64,000 nucleotides of DNA. It comes from Phoronis australis (Eukaryota; Phoronida; Phoronidae). Below, one piece after another: positions 49,020 through 61,620 of the stretch (the stretch's first letter is position 1; the number at the start of each line of letters is the position of its first letter). Below the pieces are notes generated by a model that saw only the letters and a program-made list of their open reading frames with translations, did not search any database and was not told the origin of the DNA. The position numbers and the translations under genes were made by a program. The stretch covers positions 2,563-66,562 of the forward strand of contig NMRA01000515.1 of the NCBI GenBank assembly GCA_002633005.1. Reading direction: 5' to 3'.

Positions 49020-52000
49020 ATGCGTGTTCCAACTGACCGTGTTATATTATGTGTGGGAAGCTCTTTGTTGTTCAGTATCTGTGATGTTTGCGAGTATCCT
49101 ACTGAAGATCTGGGATATAGGTAAAACTATTATTGGATTTAAGATTGCCAAAGTTAATTTGAATTGTCATCTAACTTCTCATAAGTTATTAAATTTTCAT
49201 GATTGGTTGTACAACAAATGACTGGATGTATAGCAGAAAAATCTTATTTTTTAGTAAATTGTTGACTTATAACCATTTAAGACTTTAAACCACAAGCTTC
49301 TTGTTGAACAAATTAACTTCGCTCATCCAGAAAATAAAACATGCCAAAATTTAGTTTTGCAATTTCATTTTTTTTTTCAAATTGTTTTCTTTCGAATTTC
49401 AGTGTATTGCACCATGAACTTTTTATAGATTTTTAGGTTTCTGTTCACTCAGAAACAATTTATGGTATAAGATTCAAAATTTATTAATAAAGTACGGCTT
49501 CATATCTTATTTAAAAATTGATTATTTTGATGTTTCTCACTGTGATGTCATCATTGAAGTCCAATAATAATCAAAGCCTAACACAATGTAATCAAGACCT
49601 AAAAATCGATTTTATGTTTGCTTTCAATCACATCCATCACAAAACTCAAAGATATACATAATTAAGGCAGGTGAATGGAAAAAAATAATTTTGACTTTTT
49701 TTACATTTTTATGTTAACCTAATCCTTAATTCTTGATGTACAGTTAAGCAAAAAAATTAAATTACTCTGAAAATCTTAAGTTGTTTTTTAAAATTATATT
49801 TGATAAATCTGTAAATAATTGTATATTACAATCAAAGTGCTTCAGTTACTCTTATGAGTGGTGGAGATGGGTTCAACCGGTCATATCACATTATTTTTAT
49901 TTCTTGTTTTTATACTAGCTCTTTTTATGTCATTCCTATGTTAGCAATTGTGGAAATAGTTTTATATCCAATGTTTGACAGTAACTGTAAGTTAAAGAAT
50001 AATGGTATTTTGTTATTTCCAATGTCTTAATATAATGAGTAAAAATATTTTTAAGTTAAAAAAGTATTATATTTAATTTTGTAGTTAACATTACTAAATG
50101 CATGTGTTTGTACTATCGTGATTATTTCAGATGCTTAGAACAAAAATGGGCACGAGGAGGAAATGCCTGCAATAACTGTACAGTATTGAGGATATTTGAT
50201 GTTGAGTGTGAATATTTAGGAACTGTCGCCAATAATACATTGTCCAGGTAATTAAATGGGTTTGTGTATTTATGAATGCTAAGGCAGTATGTATTTTACT
50301 TATAACTGATTTCATTTAGAAGAACTGTATAAGGCAGCACATTGACAAGCTGAGGGTTTATTTACTAACTGTTAGTCATCATAGCTCAGTGGTTTATGAA
50401 AAAATAACCATGCTATATTAATTCCTGTCATTGCTAGGTTTTTCTCAAAAGATGTTATCAGCAACTAGGTTTGAGAGTGGAGGTTATGCAGAAATTGTGT
50501 CTTTGTTCCAGATTCTTAACTGAAGACATGGTGAAATTTGGCATCAAAATTGATAATGTTGTTTATATTGATGGTGCTGACTGTCCATGCTCTACTGTTA
50601 TTGTTAACAAGGAGTCTGGTTCCAGGACTATTTTACATGCCAACAAGTGAGTAACAATATTCTTGTTACCTTATATCGTTCCTGTATTTGCGCATATTTA
50701 GGTTCAAGCGGCTATATCTGAAGCTGTGTCTACTACATATTTAAGGCACATGGGCCTATCAGTGTGGAAGATGTGAATAAGACCATGGAACAGTTTTAAA
50801 ATAACACGTCATTGAAGCTTGAGTTATTTGTTACCAAGTGATACATTTAGTTAACTGTCGCAATGTGTTTCAGCAAGAAAAAATAACACGGTTGTGTCTT
50901 CCATGTTTAAAAATTGGTGAACTATTGAGTATTTGAAATCATAATAACTTTAAATGCCACCCAAAGACTTTGATTTGCCGACTACACACACAGACACAGA
51001 CACACGCAGACACACACAGACACACACACAGACACACAGACACAGACACACACAGACACAGACACACACAGACACACACNNNNNNNNNNNNNNNNNNNNN
51101 NNNNNNNNNNNNNNNNNNNNNNNNNNNNNNNNNNNNNNNNNNNNNNNNNNNNNNNNNNNNNNNNNNNNNNNNNNNNNNNNNNNNNNNNNNNNNNNNNNNN
51201 NNNNNNNNNNNNNNNNNNNNNNNNNNNNNNNNNNNNNNNNNNNNNNNNNNNNNNNNNNNNNNNNNNNNNNNNNNNNNNNNNNNNNNNNNNNNNNNNNNNN
51301 NNNNNNNNNNNNNNNNNNNNNNNNNNNNNNNNNNNNNNNNNNNNNNNNNNNNNNNNNNNNNNNNNNNNNNNNNNNNNNNNNNNNNNNNNNNNNNNNNNNN
51401 NNNNNNNNNNNNNNNNNNNNNNNNNNNNNNNNNNNNNNNNNNNNNNNNNNNNNNNNNNNNNNNNNNNNNNNNNNNNNNNNNNNNNNNNNNNNNNNNNNNN
51501 NNNNNNNNNNNNNNNNNNNNNNNNNNNNNNNNNNNNNNNNNNNNNNNNNNNNNNNNNNNNNNNNNNNNNNNNNNNNNNNNNNCTTGTAAGCAATGGGTAC
51601 TGCAATTGAGTGTATATGTCAGGGTAGCTTGTAAGCAATGGGTACTGCAATTGAGTGTATATGTCAGGGTAGCTTGTAAGCAATGGGTACTGCAATTGAG
51701 TGTATATGTCAGGGTAGCCAGCCATCTAGCTGTATGAAGACGATCTTCAAAATACATCTAGGAATGAATATACATGTAAATTTTATAACTGCTTTGGTAG
51801 TTCTGCTTATCACCCTGGCATGAAACTTGTATTAATATGTAAAGCTAACGACTGCACAATCTGGGGTCAACTAACACTGTGCCCGTTACTTTACAGGTAA
51901 AGTGAAAAATAATCTAATGAACATCATTTTCTTGCATCATTCTCTGGCTTTTGTAACCGAAAAAAGTCTCTTGTCGACTTGAAAACAGAACGCTTATGAC

Positions 52001-55000
52001 ATGCAGATGCTTCATTTGCTCATTTTTGTGGCATCTTTTGAGAGATGATGACAACTTGATCATTTGGGAATTCAGTGAAGGTACTTACCCCCTGTCAAAA
52101 CGCCACCTATATGTAGCTTACATTGAATTGTGTCATAGCAGTGGCCGCCCAGGAAATTTTTCTGTTTTTCCTCTAAAAATCAAGCATTTTCCTTGATTCC
52201 TGAAGTATTATCCAAGAAAAAAGGCAAAAAAAGGAGAACGTGTCAAACAGGAAAACTGCAAAATACCAGAGACTCGAACTCACAACCTGGTGAATAGAGC
52301 GCGCATGCTTTACCACTACACCACCACGACTTAACTACTGATCGTATAAGAAGAGACCTACTTGTTTATGGTCCACAACGTTTGCGCGCGAAACCTACTT
52401 CTTTTTGTAATGCTTATTACACGTTTTATATTTTGTGCAATTGGTTCTTAACAAATTTGTTGTATTTAAAATAGCCTTCAAATGCCCAAAAGGCCAAATC
52501 CGTTTTTCGTGCACTGAAGTAAATTTTCTTCATTGCACAGTGGAGCAGACGACGGAAACGGAGTCGTAGTGCGCAGCGCCACTGCCGGTGGCCTGGGATA
52601 TCGCGGGAGAGCCTATACTTAACCATAGTTCCGTTACGAATAAGCCGTGTTCCGAATTTGACACTTGAAATTGGATCTGAGCCCCCCCCCCAAACACTAA
52701 AACTGCACACATTTAAATGTTGTTTCATCCGTATAATTTTAATTACGGGGGTTAATTAATAAACTCAACATTTCCCTACGCTCTTGCTGTTTTATTTTTT
52801 TTGCGGCAGCCAAGGGGGGGGCCCCCCCTAAGTCCGTCTATGCATATGTAAGGGTCTGCACAAACAAGGATGTTTGAGCTGAGCTGGCTGCTTCAAGTAA
52901 AGGATATCTGAGCTGACAGCTCAAGGTGTGAAAATTGACAATAGAATAAATTAGCCATTAGTGATGTGAGCTGACATTATTAACTGCCCCTTTCACAATA
53001 CCTCATTGTACTTTGCAAATTGATGTTTACAAGAGCGTCTGTCATCAAGAACACTGTTTATCAGTAATGCAGATGTAAAGTCCTATTGTGTTGAGCAGAT
53101 CACTGACTTACCAATTAGCTATGACTTTATGGCAATAAAAATGTAGCTAAAATAAATGGATATATCATGCATTTGTAGAAATGTTTGGCTTCTGACTTTG
53201 CATTAGTAATGACTAGTTATGTGAGGATCATTTTTACCCAAAAAAATACAAACAAAATCAAACCAAAATAAATGCGTTAGGTTCCGGTTCTCTGGTACCA
53301 GTTTCTGCATCTCTTGGAACCATGGTAGGTAGGCTGTGAATCTTGATGCTAGACAAAAAACCATTGAAACATTTTTAAAACAATAGATTAGATGTCTGGA
53401 TTTAACCTCAATTTGGAAACAGCTGTGGTCTGGAGTGAGCTATTGCCATGAGCTATCAGCCGCTTGAGTCATTTACAGTGGCTCAAAGTTCTTCATCTTC
53501 TCTACAGGTTACTTTTATGACCTTCAATATAACATCACTACTGCTTAAGATTTACTTGAAAACTACTCCTAGAAAAGGCTATTGAATGAACACAGTTGTA
53601 AAGACAGCTTCCATTAGGCAGCAAAGCTGTTTAGAGTAATTACATTAATAGGCAAATCTTACACTAACAGGATTTGTGTGCAAGTGAATGAGAAAGCATG
53701 CACTGTTCACCCCAGAGTATCCAATGAATTCCTTGGCACATCAAAGTCTTGATGGCGCAGTCATAGATTAAAGTGAGCTTGTCAATATTCATGGGCTTTG
53801 CTGAACGTATATTGATGGAGATAATTGCTGCCGTAAACAACGCGCTGGTTTAGCATGATAGTTTAAAATAAAAAAAAACAAACAATAAGCAAAGCAAACC
53901 ATCAACATGACTTTTTAAAATTTAAATGTAAGTATTGGTCATCTTTGAATTTTTAAAATCAATGCATTACAAGAAAAATTAGCTGTAAGATTTCTTCAGC
54001 AGTGAGGCTAAGCCATGCATGTTAATTTGTAATTCAATTAGGATGAGTTAGTCACAGTCTGGCTTAAGCTTGCTTTTGTGTTGGGGTAGCAAAACCCTAA
54101 ATGTTTGCGTAGGAGTTGCCTCATGTACATGTTTATTGTTGACAATTATATCAGATTGTGTAAATGGAACCATACACTGTGTTTTGTTCATTTTCAGGGA
54201 CGGTATGAGATACAAGAGACTCGAGAAATGTTGAAGAGTATAGATGAATATAACAACCAAGTAGATGATGAAAAGCAAAGAATCAAAACATCAGTGGAGG
54301 TGGAGAAGTGTAGAAGTGAGCTAGGTGGGTCTTGTATTAGAGTTTTAGTAATAGTGGCACAAAAGGAATTCAAAGAGAGTACTAAAAATGAGATTTTCTT
54401 TCTCATTTGTCATGATCTATTCTCTTCATTTCTCATCTTCTTCATTTTGTGTGTTTGAATGTCTATGAAACTTACTCTGCTATCGCTGCTTGATTTGTAG
54501 TTGCCAAAATGGACCATCTTGGAGATAAGTTTTTAACTTTTTGGTATCATCCATGATTTTTAGTAAATTTACATTTTATCCACTTTGAATTCTTATTTCT
54601 GGTCTGTTCATTTACAGGAGACTTGATTGGTTCAGCCTCTTATGTGTTCATCAGTAAAGATTTTGCCAAGTTTTCTGGATACCATACCAAAGAGGAAGCT
54701 GTGGAGAAATTGTCGTGTAAACTGAAAGAAGGGTGAGACCTCTCAATGTAGTTGCAAGTCGGTCTTTGGCCTATGTCATGATGATGCATACTTTTTATAT
54801 TTGTGCAAATTTAACTGTTTGGGAGAATTTGAGTATGAGAAGGGATAGTCTGCCACCGCAGGCTCCAGTTGGGCTGTTGTTTATGAAATGGGTCTTAGAT
54901 TTGTAACCATTGATCCGTGACTCAAGAACATTTCATAATTCAGCCCTCGGCTTTTGTCACGGCCAGTCAGAGGACACTGTAAACTTCTAAAAGCCAAACT

Positions 55001-56962
55001 ATGTTGTTTTGAACACCTAGGAGGTGGGGGTACTCTCATAGAACACTTTGGTACAGGGAGAACTGCACCTTAGTTATATATTTTGATGGTTCAGGTATTG
55101 CCCATTTTCTTCTTAAGTTTCGTTGCTATCAATACCGTAATTTTTTTTTTAGTTAAAACTCCTCGACACCTTGGGTCATGCAGCAGTAATGTCATCTGGT
55201 GTTCAAACAAATTACTACTTTGCTCCCTGCTGGACTTTCTTGCATCCAAATTGCTTTGGAGACTTAAAGGTGAAGGCAACCCTTTTTCATGTCATTTTTA
55301 GCAAAAATAAGGTTCATTGATTATCCCAGACATATTTTTCAGTTAATTAAAGCCTTTTGTAATTTAAACATTACTTGTTCTCTACTCCGGAAGGGAGGCA
55401 AGAATTTCGCACCAATTTCTTTTTATACAGTCTGACTGTGAGAGCTGCTGAGTCAGTCATTGTTCTATCTGGGTTGTGATAAGTTTGGTCGTCGTTTGCT
55501 TTTGTTTACGAGTCAGTCAACATGCCACACTGTTAGCCTACTGCGTACCAGGATGTACTCATTATCGTCTCACAGACAGAGGAACAACTGTCCCACTTGC
55601 CCGAGTGTCCCGCGACACACTCCCAATGGATAGTGACCTGAGCACACAAACTGCTGACACCCGCTATGTGACTCCCTCGCCACACACCTGGCACCTTCTA
55701 ATAGGTCCAATACTTTAGACAAGTCCACAATAAACTTTCAAAGTTTGGCTCACCGATCTGTTCATTGAACGACGAACTGTCCTCTTAACTAGGTGTCGAA
55801 CTGGGCCTGTATTCACTTTTACTACTCAACATCGCAGCAGGGCTGCTTACAGGCTCTGGGCGATAATGAGTACATCCCGGTATGCAGCAACAGTTTGGCA
55901 TGTTGACTGACTCGTGAACAAAAGCAAACGATGACCGAACTTATCACAACCGAGGTAGATCAATGACTGACTCAACAGCTCTCACATTCAGACTATATGA
56001 AAGGAAATTGGCGTGAAATTCTTGCACAACGTCAGTTCCTGAGCAGAGAATGAATATTTAATGAAATTATGAAAAGCTGTAATTAAGTGAAAAATATTTC
56101 TGGGATAATCAACGAATCTTATTTTTGCTTAAAATGACATGAAAAAAGATTGCCTTCGCCTTTAAGCGCATCTTTGACACCATTTTCTTTTACGCCATAG
56201 TTAAAGCCCAGTGCACTGTTATCGTTGATAACCATCGTCTTGGTTCATGTTTTGAAGTGGAACTCATTGTTTTGGTTGTTAATACAGTGAAATTTGCATT
56301 GTTCCTAATTACACATGATAACACTATAATAACACTATGAACCCAATGGAGCTCAACTGTTGCATTGTTCCTAATTATGCATGATAACACTATAATAACA
56401 CTATGAACCCAATGGAGCTCAACTGTTGCATTGTTCCTAACTATGCATGATAACACTATAATAACACTATGAACACAATGGAGCTCAACTGTTGCATTGT
56501 TCCTAACTATGCATGATAACACTATAATAACACTATGAACACAATGGAGCTCAACTGTTGCTTTGTCCATGGCAGTACATTAACTGCCTCCAATTTGATT
56601 TGTTTTACTTTGGTTTGGTCCAGTTTTTTTCTAGGTGTTGATTATGAAGCTTTTATTTTATTTAAGAAATCACCAACATTGAGTCTGATGTACTATTTTG
56701 TAGTTCTACACTCATATGTGCTTGGGGTGAAGACGGTGCTGCTGCTAAATCCACTGGGTCTCAGACTATAGTTGTACCTGCCTACCCTCCGAAGTGTGTG
56801 GTTGATACCCTTGGAGCTGGTGATACATTTGTGGCTGCAACCATATTTGCACTGAGTAGGGGTGATGGGTTGAAAGATGCTATTGATTTTGGCTGTAAAG
56901 TTGCTGGGGCTAAGGTGGGCATGAGAGGCTTTGAAGGACTTAGAGATTTTGTTGGTAGTTAG
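49020..56962 (+). CDS. KHK: Ketohexokinase-like sugar kinase (pfkB/ribokinase family), one internal exon missing
   Basis: Exons are 49020-49120, 50131-50247, 50512-50646, 54198-54324, 54618-54732 and 56704-56962. The phases agree except that one exon (phase 2 to 0, about 25-30 aa, the …WIHFE region) is missing between 50646 and 54198, which contains the N gap. The protein reads MRVPTDRVILCVG, EYPTEDLGYR, WARGGNACNNCTV, SRTILHANK, SVEVEKC, SYVFISKDFAKF, LICAWGEDGA, and VVDTLGAGDTF with the GAGD anion hole and catalytic Asp. It ends GLRDFVGS. KHK phosphorylates fructose at C1 using ATP. Two residues that bind fructose in human KHK differ here: the position of Asp15 is Phe18, and that of Asn107 is Ser (SGSRT). 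Gly41, Asn42 and Asn45 equivalents (GGNACN) are kept. So substrate preference may differ, and a paralog is possible. Confidence 0.92.
50985..51079. repeat. (CACAGA)n-type microsatellite at the gap edge
   Basis: Irregular CACACAGACACA repeats run into the N gap and presumably caused the assembly break. Confidence 0.95.
51080..51582. other. Assembly gap (503 N)
   Basis: All bases are N. Tandem repeats lie on both sides, so the true length is uncertain. It lies in the KHK intron that should contain the one unseen exon. Confidence 1.
51583..51717. repeat. 45-bp tandem repeat, three units, at the gap edge
   Basis: Three identical units begin CTTGTAAGCAATGGGTACTG. The array starts at the first base after the gap, so more units may be hidden. 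Confidence 0.95.
52262..52332 (-). repeat. tRNA-like sequence (SINE head or tRNA pseudogene)
   Basis: The minus strand reads GTGGTGGTGTAGTGGTAAAG (box-A-like), then GTGAGTTCGAGTCTC (box-B-like). The 5' start GTCGTGG has no matching 3' acceptor-stem strand, so a functional tRNA is unlikely. Confidence 0.55.
55264..56165. mobile_element. 902-bp long-TIR element with TTAA flanks (piggyBac-like target site)
   Basis: The left ~305 bases (55264-55570) and right ~305 bases (55860-56165) are reverse complements, from TTAAAGGTGAAGGCAA inward to ATAATGAGTACATCC. Both ends are TTAA, the insertion target of piggyBac elements. The ~290-base centre has no transposase frame. It lies in the last KHK intron. 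Confidence 0.82.
56296..56559. repeat. 66-bp tandem repeat, four units
   Basis: Units start GCATTGTTCCTAATTATGC and include ATGAACCCAATGGAGCTC. The period of 66 keeps a repeated minus-strand frame open, which is an artefact of the array. The array lies 145 bases upstream of the last KHK exon. Confidence 0.95.
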
Positions 56963-57140
56963 CAAAGGATAAAATGTGATCTTCTTAAAAATATGATCCT
57001 CTTACAATATGTTGCTAAGGGTCTTAAATTATTTGGTAATGAACATAATTTGTGACTTAACTATAGATTGTTATAAGTTAAATTCAAAATCTACAGATTT
57101 TCTACTTTCAGAAAACTTCATATCATACCTTCATAGATAT

Positions 57141-57340
57141 TTGGCACAATGCGCAGACATGTCAATAAGGTCCTATATAACCTTAATAATTTGGCACAAT
57201 GCGCAGACATGTCAATAAGGTCCTATATAACCTTAATAATTTGGCACAATGCGCAGACATGTCAGTAAGGTCCTATATAACCTTAATAATTTGGCACAAT
57301 GCGCAGACATGTCAGTAAGGTCCTATATAACCTTAATAAT
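57141..57340. repeat. 50-bp tandem repeat, four units
   Basis: Four nearly identical units begin TTGGCACAATGCGCAGACAT. They lie about 180 bases past the KHK stop, probably within its 3' UTR or just beyond. Confidence 0.95.
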
Positions 57341-58190
57341 TTTTTGCTAATTACTCCTCAGTATCATTGTATGCAAAACCACTGATAACCATTGTGTAGT
57401 AATCCAAAGAGTCATTAAATGCATTTAATATAACTTTGACAGGGAAATCGTGACCAAATTCCACCAATCATGCCTAAGAAGTTAAGCACTAAGCTGTGCA
57501 GTGGGTGATGTCAGTGACAGTTGAGTACTTAGACTATAGCCGGGACCCCCTATCATACTACACTGTGAGAAGTACGAAGATTGTTGACAAAATCTTATTT
57601 AATTGGCGTAAATTTTAATTAGGTAAGCTAACATGTTAAGCAAACACTGAAAATCTATGGTGTACTGAAGCAAAAATAAGGAAGAAGAGAAAGCCAGGTT
57701 TATACCTCACTGGACTTGTCTTTTGGTATGGGACATAAAATAATTGTTACATGTTCTTGGCTGTTACTTCTTTCATCTAGATCCTTCATGGATGATAGTC
57801 CCTGCGAATCCTCACAGAGTCTGGATACGGGAAATAATGGCCTCGTCATGTAGTAATATGTATTCCTCAAACAATGTGCTAGGAAATGTTTCAAATTTTC
57901 CTTATTTTATGCATTTATGATTTTGTTTTGTTGGCATACCACGTGTCTGTTTTCTTTTGCATTGTTCTGATAATTGGATCTCCAAATAAATTTTTTTGAT
58001 TTATGACCCACTGTACTCAAGTACACCCTCGTTTGGAATTTCATAATACAGTGTTGGTGACGAGGTCATTTGGAATGTTGCAAAACATAAATGTTTTCTT
58101 AGTTACTTATTCACTTTAATTATTTTTGACAAAGATATTTTTGTACAAAGTTAAGGATAATTTATTATATTTTTACTGCAAGTTTTATAA
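57341..58190. other. Downstream flank of KHK; candidate poly(A) signal
   Basis: No coding segment was recognised. AATAAA at 57985-57990 is a possible but distant poly(A) signal for KHK. Confidence 0.4.
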
Positions 58191-58199
58191 ATATCATAG

Positions 58200-59500
58200 A
58201 ATATGGATGTGACTGCATATACCGTATATGCAGTCATCCACGTCAGTTTGTCTGTCCCGACCTTTATCCATCCGACTGCTGTATCTTCAAGATATTCATG
58301 AAATTTTGCAGGCATGTTTTCTATCATGCATGGGATGGCACAAGCAACTTTTTAGACAAATCCGACTACTGCTGGTGTAATGTGCTCCTGTAGTGTGACC
58401 CTGTAGTGTGACCCTGTAGTGTGTCCCCTATTGGAAATGTTTAGACAGATCCAACTACTGCTGCTGCTGCGCCCCCTATTGGAAATTTTATTTTCTACGT
58501 TTCTCTCTGTCTAGTCAGAACTCATTGATGAATTTTAATGAAATTTAGAAAATAGTACCTATTAAGGGGACACTATTGATTTTAAGGCCAAAAAACAGAT
58601 TATATTTAGATAGGATGCTTCTTATAAACCCCTTGAAGGATCTTTGTATTTCTTAGAATTTAACAACAGAAGACGACTCATAAAGATCCATCTACCAGTG
58701 TTCACTCTAGTGGTAATTTATTCTCTGTATGGTGCCATCTTTATTTTCAGATACATTCAATGTATTCTGCGGCACATTATGGCCATTTTTGCTGTTTTTG
58801 AGTCTATAGTGTTTTTGGGGTCTTCCTGTGTATCTGCTAAACCATTTTAAAGAATCATTATCAAAATAATCAGATATGGTCCTTGTAAGAAGATCAAGGC
58901 TAATATTAATTATTGCCATTCTCTTATATCAGTTTTGTGTTTTTGTATCCGTGGATATTTTTCCTAAACCCCTTGCTGGGTCTTGGTTAAGTTTTGCTAG
59001 TGTGTTTCTGTGATGATGAATTTCACATAGATCAGATCACTGCTGGGCCCACTAGTGGCAATTGCGTTCACGTTTTCCTCTGTGTATCCGCATTTCCTTT
59101 ACAGATTTTCATGAAATTGTGTAAAATTGGTTTATATTAAGGAGATGATGACACTTTCTCATTTTCTGATGGATTTGTCACTTTCAGTCTGGTTTTTGGC
59201 ATCCACCTCTCTGTAACCCAAACCACTCAAAGGATCATTGTGAAAATTAACAGTGCTGAAAAGACTGCAACTGATGCCCCCTAGTGACAATTTTGCCTGT
59301 GTCTTCAGGTTATGTAGGACCCTTGAAAAATGGCCTCCAAGTTTGCAAATTTCTGAACATCATATGTCAGAAATGGCCGACTCTTGATTCACATGAAAGT
59401 TATTAGTATTGCTTCCTTTGGTGAGAATGTTTAGGATAGTTGAATCTGCACTGTGATTCACATGGTGGGCACATATCAACGCTTTGCTGTGCTCTTGTTA
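58200..59500 (+). repeat. Third, decayed array of ~147-bp monomers
   Basis: Family signatures remain: GCGCCCCCTATTGGAAAT (about 58460), CCCACTAGTGGCAATTG (about 59048), TGCCCCCTAGTGACAATT (about 59275), and a 3'-terminus-like GTGGGCACATATCAACGC then GCTCTTGTT near 59465-59500. CTAGTGG cores are fewer and more mutated than in the other two arrays. Confidence 0.78.
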
Positions 59501-60850
59501 TAACACATCTGTGTAAGTTCTTGTGCAATAATTTTAATATGCGCTTCTTACGAACTGTCACATTCATGGACAAGAAAGTTTTATGCTTAATTAACTTTAT
59601 GTATTACCAGGTATATTGTTGTAAACCACACATGAATTGTACCGAAAAAAAAACAAATTGGTAACAAATAAAGTAAGCCATGCTGCTGAAGATTCCACGA
59701 TTTTGTCCAGTGAGTAGGACAGTTTGGTGGTTACGATTCTTCTATTACTGCAATGTAAATGTGACCCAGCAAAAGGCTCTGTATCCCCCTTCCTCGATAG
59801 GTGCCGAGTCAGAGCAGGGATGGCTGGGCATCCATATGTGTGTGCAGTGAAGACTTGGTCATAGATACAATTACCTTCAACTGCACATTGGAATGGCTAG
59901 TATGAGCATATTACTATTGAGTAAGAGGTAGGATAACATGATTGTAACCAAGCTTGCAGATCATCAGGCATGAGTCATGTTGCTATCTGCTCTGTACTGA
60001 TTATCAATAAAATGCAAGTGTTACATGATAAGATTATCCTTTGACTGTTTCTCAGAAAGTAGTACAATTATTAGATTTGTTGAAATTGATGTAGATATAA
60101 TGACCAGTTGTGTTGATTTTAATTTTGTTATTCAGTTTCCCAAATATAATCAGTGGCATTAATGACAATAAAACTCTGCCGCATTTATATCAGTAATAAT
60201 TTTGTTTTATCAACAATCTCGCTGAAAGCATCTAACAAAGCAGGGAGATGTAATTACTTCAATAGGGATTTACTTAATACGTAAATTAAGTAGGAAGTTG
60301 TAAAGAAGCTTATTAAATACAATAAAAATTCCTGGATTTTACAGCGCCGGGGGGGGGGGGGGAGTGGACAATGAGACTTGTGGCGATCGTGGCCAAGATT
60401 TAGACATTTTCATTGTGTTAATAATGAGTATATAAGTGGTATCAATGTCTAAAATTGTGGAAGTGTTTGTGAAAGAAAAAAATATTCACGGTTTCTAACT
60501 GAATCACCTCTTGTTGTGAATCCGAGAAGGTTCCAGTGTTCGACAGTGCGGCATATTTTGTTCAAATGTGTTGTATTTTCGGAAGATCTTCCTTACATAC
60601 AAACTGGGCTTGTTTGCAGGAAATTCCGGTACACAAGTTGCGCGCAAAACTAACATTGGTAAGCTTTATTTTTAAGTATCTTCATTTGGCACGCCTTGCT
60701 TTCCCTGGGGGCGACGGTTGTTAAGCGGCATTGTGGTGTGCAACAAATTTTAAAACAATCTGTGCGCGTATACAAATTTCTTTTACACAGATTGTCATTG
60801 TGATGTGTAATAAAAATCGACCACCGCAGTAGTTTTGCATTTTGCAACCT
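59501..60850. other. Intergenic stretch with a G-homopolymer
   Basis: There is no recognisable gene. A run of about 14 G at 60348-60361 interrupts otherwise AT-rich sequence. The remainder has no repeat structure that I can see. Confidence 0.6.
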
Positions 60851-60941
60851 CACTAAATGTTTTTCTTGAACCGCATTCAATGCGGTTCAAGAAAAACATT
60901 TAGTGATAAGATGCTTTCCAAGTTGGAAAGCATCTTATCAC
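60851..60941. repeat. Two overlapping perfect palindromes with 1-base spacers
   Basis: Palindrome 1 has 27-base arms (60851-60877 and 60879-60905), spacer C. Palindrome 2 has 19-base arms (60903-60921 and 60923-60941), spacer G. Both are exact. They share GTG at 60903-60905. Confidence 0.97.
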
Positions 60942-60957
60942 ACCATACACATGGCTC

Positions 60958-61041
60958 GCCTGTGGACAACTATTATCCCGTTTACGTCTGTGGACAACTA
61001 TTGTCCCGTTTACGCCTGTGAACAACTATTATCCCGTTTAC
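60958..61041. repeat. 28-bp tandem repeat, three units
   Basis: Three units of the form GCCTGTGGACAACTATTATC plus CCGTTTAC, with single-base differences between units, start 17 bases after the double palindrome. Confidence 0.95.
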
Positions 61042-61620
61042 GCAGCAGGACTTCTACGAACGAATGTTATCAGTTTAGCGATATGATCGTGTTTCGAAAA
61101 CTGATGTTTTCAATGGTGTTTTACGTTTATCTTTTGTGTTTGCTTGTAAAACGCGAATGGGAAGCGCCCGTTCTGGCATTGTGGGAACGCACTCGGCATG
61201 AGTAGTCGTCAGTGTGACGCTCCGCTTATGAACCCGCAATGTGCTCTGTTTACTTGTTTTTGAATGTTTATAATGAAAAACACCATAAGAGTTAAGCTAA
61301 GAAACCGTTAGAAAGCATTATATCTGGGCGTTAAAATATTACACACACGCACGCACGCACTCTCTCACACACACATCAGTATACACAGATGAATGTACAT
61401 ACTTACACAATCACGACAACAATTTCAATGGTATATACAAGATTACCATTAAAAAATAAATTTACAATGTTTACTTAGTTAAAATGAAAATCAAATCGGG
61501 CCGTTTACTCTCACAAAATCGATCTCGTTACATTCCTTTCCGAGTTTGAATTCTATTTCTGATTCATTCCAACAACTAGAACATCGAATCCATCAGCGAA
61601 TCCAGAAAATGTTTTAGCAT

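Noticed and set aside
49024-49221. 65-codon frame starting at 49024
   Set aside because: Wrong frame: the KHK exon 1 frame (ATG 49020, …LCVG…EYPTED) is the conserved one and splices at 49120.
50939-51757. Very long open frames on both strands across 51 kb
   Set aside because: They exist only because the N gap and (CA)n repeat contain no stop codons.
52262-52332. Functional tRNA gene
   Set aside because: Box A and box B are present, but the acceptor stem does not pair, so it is more likely a SINE head or pseudogene.
56190-56570. 126-codon minus-strand frame with repeated VELHCVHSV units
   Set aside because: It is the 66-bp tandem array read in a frame kept open by its period; no splice or start context.
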